DNA of 6,191 nt from Proteocatella sp051653405. GTDB taxonomy: Bacteria; Bacillota; Clostridia; Peptostreptococcales; Filifactoraceae. Location: contig JBOFWC010000300.1 of the NCBI GenBank assembly GCA_051653405.1, positions 1 to 6,191 of the forward strand, in the 5' to 3' direction. The notes beneath the pieces are model-generated. The model was not told the origin of the DNA. It searched no databases and saw only the letters and a list, made by a program, of their open reading frames with translations. Positions 1 to 4,083 of the stretch are shown here, in pieces. Made by a program: the position numbers and the translations under genes. Every line of letters starts with the position of its first letter. Positions within the stretch are counted from its first letter, which is position 1.

Positions 1-147
1 TTTGTTATAAATATGAGATTTGTGGAAAGTTTTTCAAAGGATAGTTTTACGCTTAAAGGAGGGAAAGTAGTTCCTATTTCAAAGAAGCAATACAGTCTAG
101 TAAGGGATACATATATGGATTATTTGATGTTAAAAGGAAGTAAGTGA
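1..147 (+). CDS. LytTR-family response regulator, C-terminal fragment (5' end outside window)
   Basis: The reading frame is open from base 1 to a TGA at 145-147 and encodes the last 48 residues of a protein. It starts with FVINMRFVESF and continues through FTLKGGKVVPISKKQY to a tail with DTYMDYL. This is the pattern of the end of a LytTR DNA-binding domain: a strand with 'INM..V', then a beta hairpin 'F.L..G..VPIS', then a terminal helix 'Y..YL'. LytTR domains normally sit at the C terminus of REC-LytTR response regulators of the AgrA/VirR/LytR type, so the missing 5' part probably encodes a receiver domain, but that is inference. A terminator-like hairpin follows within about 15 nt, so this looks like the last gene of its operon. 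It is a different protein from the complete LytTR regulator at the other end of the window; the two tails share the fold pattern but little identity. Confidence 0.85.
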   Translation, partial: FVINMRFVESFSKDSFTLKGGKVVPISKKQYSLVRDTYMDYLMLKGSK

Positions 148-157
148 TAATATATAA

Positions 158-187
158 AGATGAGACTAAATTTAGTCTTATTTTTTT
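158..187 (+). terminator. Rho-independent terminator after the LytTR gene
   Basis: A hairpin is formed by GAGACTA (162-168, one G-T pair) and TAGTCTT (173-179) around a small AATT loop. A run of seven T follows the stem (181-187). It lies 11 nt past the stop codon at 145-147 and separates the LytTR gene from the sigV promoter. The stem is AT-rich and only moderately strong, but the U-tract and position are right. Confidence 0.7.
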
Positions 188-234
188 GCATAAGTTTTTT
201 AAATATAATATTTTTATAAAAATTTTTTATAAAA

Positions 235-263
235 TGAAACTTTTTTAGGGTATAAAGCGTCTA
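235..263 (+). promoter_or_regulatory. SigV-type ECF sigma factor promoter (autoregulatory)
   Basis: TGAAAC at 235-240 and CGTC at 258-261 (CGTCTA to 263) are separated by exactly 17 bases. This is the -35/-10 pattern known for Bacillus SigM/SigV/SigX-class promoters, and a T-run directly after the -35 fits the same group. An A/T-tract at about 201-234 could act as an UP element. The predicted start is near 268-270, giving a leader of about 50 nt before the sigV ATG at 318. Because the downstream gene encodes a SigV-like factor, positive autoregulation is the natural reading; recognition by this particular sigma factor is inferred. Confidence 0.85.
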
Positions 264-317
264 ATAAGTGAAAGGCAGTAAAGAGGATCCTAGTTTAATA
301 AAAAGGCAGGAAAGTAC

Positions 318-815
318 ATGAACGTATATACAAAGGAAAAGTTAGAAGAATATATTCTAAATAGTAGAGAAAAACACTATAGGCTAGCATATAGTTATGT
401 TAGAAACAAGGAAGATGCACTTGATATAATTCAAGACAGCATATATAAGGCTTTAAGTTATAAGGGAGAACTTGATGATAGCTATATAGAAACATGGTTT
501 TACAGAGTTATCATCAACACCGCAAAGGATTATCTGAAGAAGGGAAGTAAGGTGGTTGCGATGGAGGATCAGCGATTGAGCGAGGAACTCGAAAAGCACA
601 ATCCCTATGAAGAAACAAAGAGCGTAGATGAGTTAAGCGAAGAGGTACATGAAGCCCTTGAAAAACTTTCTGACAGGGAGAGAGAGATTATAACCCTTCG
701 TTACTTTGAAGATATGGAGCTAAAAGAAGTATCTGAGATAACAGAGCAGAACATTAGTACCGTAAAGAGTACACTATATAGGGCGCTTAAGAAACTTCAG
801 GTAATATTAACTTAG
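318..815 (+). CDS. sigV: RNA polymerase ECF sigma factor, SigV family
   Basis: This 165-residue protein has the two-domain layout of ECF sigma factors. Region 2 spans about residues 20-78, with YRLAYSYVRN and ALDIIQDS (34-41) and the DNA-contacting helix TWFYRVIINTAKDYLKK (59-75). Region 4 spans about 108-162, with LSDREREIITLRYFEDMEL (117-135) and the helix-turn-helix end STVKSTLYRALKKL (147-160). The similarity to B. subtilis SigV, as I remember it, extends over both domains. In that organism SigV responds to lysozyme and drives cell-wall modification genes. The ATG at 318 follows AGGAAAG (308-314) at short spacing. The next gene, 15 nt downstream, encodes the cognate RsiV-type anti-sigma factor, and the promoter upstream fits SigV itself, so the pair should be autoregulated. 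Bases 541-600, coding for the linker between the domains, are about 52% G+C, clearly above the flanking parts of the gene. Family call is firm; the lysozyme specificity is inferred. Confidence 0.92.
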   Translation: MNVYTKEKLEEYILNSREKHYRLAYSYVRNKEDALDIIQDSIYKALSYKGELDDSYIETWFYRVIINTAKDYLKKGSKVVAMEDQRLSEELEKHNPYEETKSVDELSEEVHEALEKLSDREREIITLRYFEDMELKEVSEITEQNISTVKSTLYRALKKLQVILT

Positions 816-830
816 AGCAAAGGAGAAGTC

Positions 831-1817
831 ATGAAAGATAAAATAATAAACGATGTGAGACCTCCTATGGGAGATGAATATGTTGATATAGATTATGAGA
901 TATTAGAAGCTATGAAATCAGAATATAATGATATACAAATTCCTGATGAACTTGAATCAGTAGTTAGAAATGCTATTAAAACAAGCTCAAAAGGAAGGCT
1001 TAAATCTAGAAACACTAAAAGAAAGACAGAGGAGAATAAGATGAAAAAAACAGCTAAGATAGCAATTGCAGGAGTTGCAGCTGCAGCAGTAGTTTTTACT
1101 GGAGGAGTTAACTTGAGCCCAAGCTTTGCAGATTCAATGATGCAAGTACCAGTACTTGGAAGTATAGTAAGAGTAATTAACTTTAATCAGTTTAAATATG
1201 ATAAAGAGACATATAATGCAAATATGGAGACACCTATAATAGAAGGATTAGAAAATGAAGCGCTTCAAAAATCGCTTAACAGCAAGTATTTAGAGGAAAA
1301 TAAAAAACTGTTTGCAGAATTTGAAAAAGATGTGGCAGAAATGGAAAAGATTGGAGAAGGCGGACATCTTGGAGTAGATTCAGGGTATGAAGTTAAAACT
1401 GACAACGAAGATATACTTTCGATTGCAAGATGGGTTGTAAATACAGTAGGTTCTTCATCTACGACAATGCATTATGACACGATAGACAAGAAAAATCAGA
1501 TTGTAATTACGCTTCCAAGTCTTTTCAAAGATGAGTCATATATAGATGTTATAAGTGAAAATATACTTGCTCAGATGAAGTCGCAGATGGAAAAAGATGA
1601 GAATCAAATGTATTGGATAAAAGGCGTTGATGGAATGACAGATGGTTTTGAAAAAATAACTAAAGATCAGCAGTTTTACATCAATTCAAAAGGCAAGCTT
1701 GTGATTTCATTTGATAAATATGAGGTAGCACCGGGAGCTATGGGAATTGTTGAATTTGAAATTCCAACAGAGGTAATAAAAGATATTTTAGTAGGAAATA
1801 GCTATATAAAACAATAG
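831..1817 (+). CDS. rsiV: Membrane anti-sigma-V factor, RsiV-like, with DUF3298 sensor domain
   Basis: This 328-residue protein should hold SigV inactive at the membrane and release it when it is cleaved. The N terminus (about 1-72) is cytoplasmic and contains MKSEYNDIQIPDELE (28-42), matching the sigma-binding segment near the start of B. subtilis RsiV. A basic linker (50-73) leads to one membrane helix (about 76-93). Outside follow SPSFA/DS (96-102), a signal-peptidase-like site, then VPVLGSIVRVINF (106-118) and a DUF4179/DUF3298-type extracellular domain (about 119-328) with HLGVDSGYEVKTD, NTVGSSST, ITLPSLFKDESYI and DKYEVAPG. In B. subtilis this domain binds lysozyme, after which signal peptidase and then RasP cut the protein. 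The ATG at 831 follows AAAGGAG (819-825). Compared with B. subtilis RsiV (about 285 residues), there are about 20 extra N-terminal residues and a longer basic linker. An in-frame ATG with its own ribosome binding site occurs at 1041. The loop APGAMG (300-305) has Ala where B. subtilis RsiV has Tyr. Confidence 0.9.
   Translation: MKDKIINDVRPPMGDEYVDIDYEILEAMKSEYNDIQIPDELESVVRNAIKTSSKGRLKSRNTKRKTEENKMKKTAKIAIAGVAAAAVVFTGGVNLSPSFADSMMQVPVLGSIVRVINFNQFKYDKETYNANMETPIIEGLENEALQKSLNSKYLEENKKLFAEFEKDVAEMEKIGEGGHLGVDSGYEVKTDNEDILSIARWVVNTVGSSSTTMHYDTIDKKNQIVITLPSLFKDESYIDVISENILAQMKSQMEKDENQMYWIKGVDGMTDGFEKITKDQQFYINSKGKLVISFDKYEVAPGAMGIVEFEIPTEVIKDILVGNSYIKQ
1029..1043 (+). promoter_or_regulatory. 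Possible internal ribosome binding site and start codon within rsiV
   Basis: GAGGAG at 1029-1034 lies 6 nt before an in-frame ATG at 1041 (Met71 of RsiV), an ideal Shine-Dalgarno arrangement. Translation from here would begin MKKTAKIAIAGVAAAAVVF, a positively charged start plus hydrophobic core, with a SFA/DS cleavage site about 30 residues in. This is a textbook signal peptide. The product would be about 258 residues, sensor domain only, without the sigma-binding part. The motif is also coding sequence (lysine/glutamate-rich linker), so chance cannot be excluded. Confidence 0.45.
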
Positions 1818-1840
1818 AGATAAAATTAAAATAAATTTAA

Positions 1841-1883
1841 AAAAGAATTATCAGTTTTCCTTAGAGGCTCTGATAATTCTTTT
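1841..1883. terminator. Bidirectional Rho-independent terminator between rsiV and deoB
   Basis: AAAAGAATTATCAG (1841-1854) is a perfect 14-bp match to CTGATAATTCTTTT (1870-1883), with a 15-nt loop that can itself pair CCT (1859-1861) with AGG (1865-1867). T-rich sequence follows on the plus side, overlapping the end of deoB, and A-rich sequence precedes it, so the minus strand also reads stem plus T-tract. It sits between the convergent stop codons of rsiV (1817) and deoB (1890) and can serve both transcripts. Confidence 0.9.
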
Positions 1884-1889
1884 ATTTTA

Positions 1890-3062
1890 TTATTTTGAAA
1901 CGCTTGAGAAGAAGCTTTCTCCAAATGCTGGGTTTTCTACTTTAAATATATCAGCAAGCGTAGCTGCGATATCACTAAAAGAAGCTCTTGTACCTAAATC
2001 TACTCCAGATTTTATATTTTCTCCGAAGATTAGCATAGGAACATATTCTCTTGAGTGGTCAGAACCCTCAGTTGTAGGGTCACATCCATGATCAGCAGTT
2101 ATTATAACTATATCATCTTCTTTTAGAAGAGACATAAGTTCTCCAAGCTGAGCATCAAATTCGTTAAGGGCAGCTGCATAACCTTCGACATCGTTTCTAT
2201 GACCAAATTTCATATCAAAGTCAACTAGATTTACAAATATAAATCCATCCTGACCTTCTTTAACCATGTCTATAGTTTTTTGCATGCCGTCAAAATTGCT
2301 CTTAGACTTAATGCTTTTTTCAATACCTTTTCCAGCAAATATATCATATATTTTACCTACACCTACAGTAGGAATATTCTTTTCTAGGATTATATCACAA
2401 ATTGTTTTTCCCTGAGGCTCTAAAGAAAAATCTTTTCTATTAGAAGTTCTAGTGAAGCCTTGAGAAGAATTTCCTACAAAAGGTCTTGCAATAACTCTTC
2501 CAAGTGCATGTTCGCCAACAAGAAGCTCTCTTGCTATTTTGCAGTAGTTATAAAGCTCTTCTAGAGGTACGATTTCTTCATGAGCTGCGATTTGGAACAC
2601 ACTGTCAGCTGAAGTATAGACAATAAGGTCTCCAGTTGCCATATGCTGATCACCGTAGTCCTCAAGTACTTTTGTACCAGAGTATGGAAGGTTGCATAGA
2701 ACTTTTCTTCCAGTTTTTTCACTGAAGCTGTCTAAAAGCTCCTTTGGAAATCCATTTGGATAAGTTGGAAGTGGATTTTTGCTTACAAGGCCTGATATTT
2801 CCCAGTGACCAATTGTAGTATCCTTTCCTTTTGAAGCTTCTGCCATTCTTGCAAATGAAGCAGAAGGATTTTTTGCACTTGGAGCGTAGTCAATACCTTC
2901 GATATTGAAAAGTCCAAGTTTTTCTAAGTTTGGAACATTAAGTTTTCCTGTTTTGTAATTAGCACGAAGCGTGTTGCTTCCTACATCACCATAAGCTTGA
3001 GCATCTGGAAGTTCACCTATACCTACGCTGTCCAAAACAATAAGCATCACACGTTTATTCAT
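1890..3062 (-). CDS. deoB: Phosphopentomutase
   Basis: This 390-residue cytoplasmic enzyme interconverts ribose 1-phosphate and ribose 5-phosphate, and the deoxyribose equivalents. It links nucleoside phosphorolysis to central metabolism. Length and sequence fit the prokaryotic alkaline-phosphatase-superfamily phosphopentomutases throughout. The dinuclear manganese ligands known from B. cereus DeoB are all present: D11 in VLDSVGIGELPDA, D283 and H288 in VDFDMKFGHRND, D324 and H325 in ITADHGCDPT, and H336 in SDHSREYVPM. The phosphorylated threonine region is DTTIGHWE (81-88), where T83 is the likely phosphoacceptor by alignment, and D153 is in SADSVFQIAAHEE. The ATG at 3062 follows AAAGGAAA at good spacing. 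It lies 49 nt downstream of deoR on the same strand with no convincing terminator between them, so the two are probably cotranscribed and repressed by DeoR. Nothing in the sequence suggests damage. No deoC, deoD or pdp gene is adjacent. Confidence 0.97.
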   Translation of the reverse strand: MNKRVMLIVLDSVGIGELPDAQAYGDVGSNTLRANYKTGKLNVPNLEKLGLFNIEGIDYAPSAKNPSASFARMAEASKGKDTTIGHWEISGLVSKNPLPTYPNGFPKELLDSFSEKTGRKVLCNLPYSGTKVLEDYGDQHMATGDLIVYTSADSVFQIAAHEEIVPLEELYNYCKIARELLVGEHALGRVIARPFVGNSSQGFTRTSNRKDFSLEPQGKTICDIILEKNIPTVGVGKIYDIFAGKGIEKSIKSKSNFDGMQKTIDMVKEGQDGFIFVNLVDFDMKFGHRNDVEGYAAALNEFDAQLGELMSLLKEDDIVIITADHGCDPTTEGSDHSREYVPMLIFGENIKSGVDLGTRASFSDIAATLADIFKVENPAFGESFFSSVSK

Positions 3063-3111
3063 AGTTATTTCCTTTCTTTCTTTAAAACACTTTTTTAAAA
3101 CTTACTTCAGA

Positions 3112-3864
3112 TTAAACACATATAAGCTCTATGCCAAGGGAGATTATATGTTCCTGCCAATCTAATGATAAATGTTTATCGGTTATTATGGTGTCAAAAT
3201 CCTTTAAATCTGCAAAATATACAGATTGAATTTTATCAAATTTTGAAGAATCGGCAAGTAGTATTTTCTGAAGACAGGATTCCATTATAGCATGTTTAGT
3301 AGCTAGTTCATAGCCATTTATACAGGTTATGCCTAAGTTTTTATGTACGCCTGCTGCGGAAACAAATACCTTTGTGCCCCTCGTTTTTTTTATTAGAGCC
3401 ACGCCTTCTTCGCTTACAAACATCTGAGAATTTGAACGAAAGTAACCCCCTGAAAATATCATATCAACATTAGGTTTATCTTTTAATTTTAACATTACAT
3501 TAATATTATAGAACAATGCTGTTATTTTTATATCATTAGGTATGAAGTTTGCCATCATCGCAGTGGTTGTACCATTATCGATTATTATTATGTCTCCATT
3601 ATGAACAAGCTTAGCCGCTGCTTCACCTATCCTTATTTTTTCTGGTTTATTCAAGATTTCTTGATTATTGTAGTCATATAAATCAAATTCATCTTGAGAA
3701 TTGTACATGGCTGCACCGCATACATTATGAACAAGTTTGTGTTCATTTAGTACAGCTAAATCCCTTCTAATAGTCATCTCAGAAACATTTAACATTGAAG
3801 ATAATTCTTTTACACTAGCGCCCTTTTTAGTTTTTAAAATATCGATTATTTTATTAATACGCAA
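3112..3864 (-). CDS. deoR: DeoR-family transcriptional repressor of the deo operon
   Basis: An N-terminal DeoR winged helix-turn-helix (about 1-55) contains VKELSSMLNVSEMTIRRDL (18-36). The rest is the sugar-phosphate-sensing DeoRC domain (about 75-235), with GDIIIIDNGTTT (90-101), FSGGYFRSN (137-145), FVSAAGVH (167-174) and KILLADSSKFDK (200-211). The segments ALFYNINVMLKLKDKP, SAAGVHKNLGITC and FADLKDFDTIITD resemble E. coli DeoR itself rather than only the general family, which supports the specific name. E. coli DeoR responds to deoxyribose 5-phosphate; that ligand is inferred here. The coding frame as given begins at a TTG (3864), but the AGGGG ribosome binding site is at 3886-3890, about 20 nt upstream. 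In between the frame offers only ATT (3885) and ATC (3879), and an in-frame TAG at 3889-3891 bars a longer protein. The true start may therefore be a few codons upstream at an unusual codon. Downstream deoB is the likely target. Confidence 0.9.
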   Translation of the reverse strand: MRINKIIDILKTKKGASVKELSSMLNVSEMTIRRDLAVLNEHKLVHNVCGAAMYNSQDEFDLYDYNNQEILNKPEKIRIGEAAAKLVHNGDIIIIDNGTTTAMMANFIPNDIKITALFYNINVMLKLKDKPNVDMIFSGGYFRSNSQMFVSEEGVALIKKTRGTKVFVSAAGVHKNLGITCINGYELATKHAIMESCLQKILLADSSKFDKIQSVYFADLKDFDTIITDKHLSLDWQEHIISLGIELICV

Positions 3865-3930
3865 GCTTTTTCTATTGATTTTAATCCCCTACTTTTCTCT
3901 ATGAATTTTTTAGTAATTCTTAATCTCAAT

Positions 3931-3959
3931 ACTATATATTATTTCATATTTTTGTACAA
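3931..3959 (-). promoter_or_regulatory. Likely vegetative promoter of deoR-deoB
   Basis: Read on the minus strand, TTGTAC (3954-3959) and TATAGT (3931-3936) are separated by exactly 17 bases, a reasonable SigA-type -35/-10 pair. An alternative pair, TTGAAT (-35, just upstream) with AATAAT, also has a 17-base spacer. Either choice places the TTTTGTACAAAA palindrome on or between the promoter elements. The leader to the AGGGG ribosome binding site would be roughly 35 nt. Confidence 0.5.
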
Positions 3960-3961
3960 AA
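3950..3961. promoter_or_regulatory. Palindromic candidate operator TTTTGTACAAAA
   Basis: This is a perfect 12-bp palindrome covering the -35 region of the proposed deoR promoter, a classic position for a repressor. DeoR-family proteins bind palindromic operators, so autoregulation is plausible. A related spaced site, TTGTA-N6-TACAA, occurs at 4025-4040 near the promoter of the divergent MATE gene. Binding by DeoR is inferred from position only; the E. coli DeoR operator has a different sequence. Confidence 0.4.
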
Positions 3962-3977
3962 TTCAATCATTTAAGGC

Positions 3978-3999
3978 GTTTATTTGCTAAAAAATAAAC
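3978..3999. repeat. Perfect inverted repeat GTTTATTT-N6-AAATAAAC
   Basis: Eight-base perfect arms at 3978-3985 and 3992-3999 are separated by gctaaa. It lies midway between the divergent deoR and MATE genes and upstream of both proposed promoters. There is no T-run on either side long enough to make it a clear terminator. A dimeric regulator site is a reasonable guess, but the regulator is unknown. Confidence 0.45.
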
Positions 4000-4024
4000 A
4001 AAAATAATTTTAGTTGGACAAATT

Positions 4025-4055
4025 TTGTAAAAAAGTACAACAATTATGATATAAT
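4025..4055 (+). promoter_or_regulatory. Probable promoter of the MATE-LytTR operon, overlapped by a TTGTA-N6-TACAA dyad
   Basis: TATAAT at 4050-4055 is a perfect -10 hexamer. The best nearby -35 is TTGTAA (4025-4030) with a long spacer of 19, so the -35 is weak and an activator may be needed. The inverted pair TTGTA (4025-4029) and TACAA (4036-4040) covers the -35 and spacer. Transcription would start near 4062, which places the ATG at 4063 at the very 5' end and supports the later start of the MATE gene at 4084. Confidence 0.45.
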
Positions 4056-4083
4056 TGAGTGGATGTATATTTTAGGAGGGCTT

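Noticed and set aside
186..209. Vegetative promoter TTGCAT ... TATAAT upstream of sigV
   Set aside because: The spacer is only 12 bases and the region is nearly pure A/T, where TATAAT is expected by chance; the ECF promoter explains the gene better.
268..321. GTG-initiated 17-codon leader peptide ending in a TGA that overlaps the sigV ATG
   Set aside because: The GTG would sit at the predicted transcription start and so has no ribosome binding site; the overlap is likely coincidental.
3081..3101. Direct repeat TTTAAAAC (3081-3088 and 3094-3101) between deoR and deoB
   Set aside because: It is short, A/T-only apart from one base, and makes no stable hairpin with a T-tract, so it is neither a credible terminator nor a clear operator.
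4005..4045. LytTR direct-repeat binding site before the MATE gene
   Set aside because: GTT at 4013 and GTA at 4035 have the right 22-bp spacing, but neither flanking sequence fits the LytTR consensus well enough.
4063..4083. Earlier start for the MATE protein (ATG 4063)
   Set aside because: It lacks a convincing ribosome binding site and would lie at the predicted mRNA 5' end, whereas ATG 4084 follows AGGAGGG directly and gives the usual MATE N terminus.
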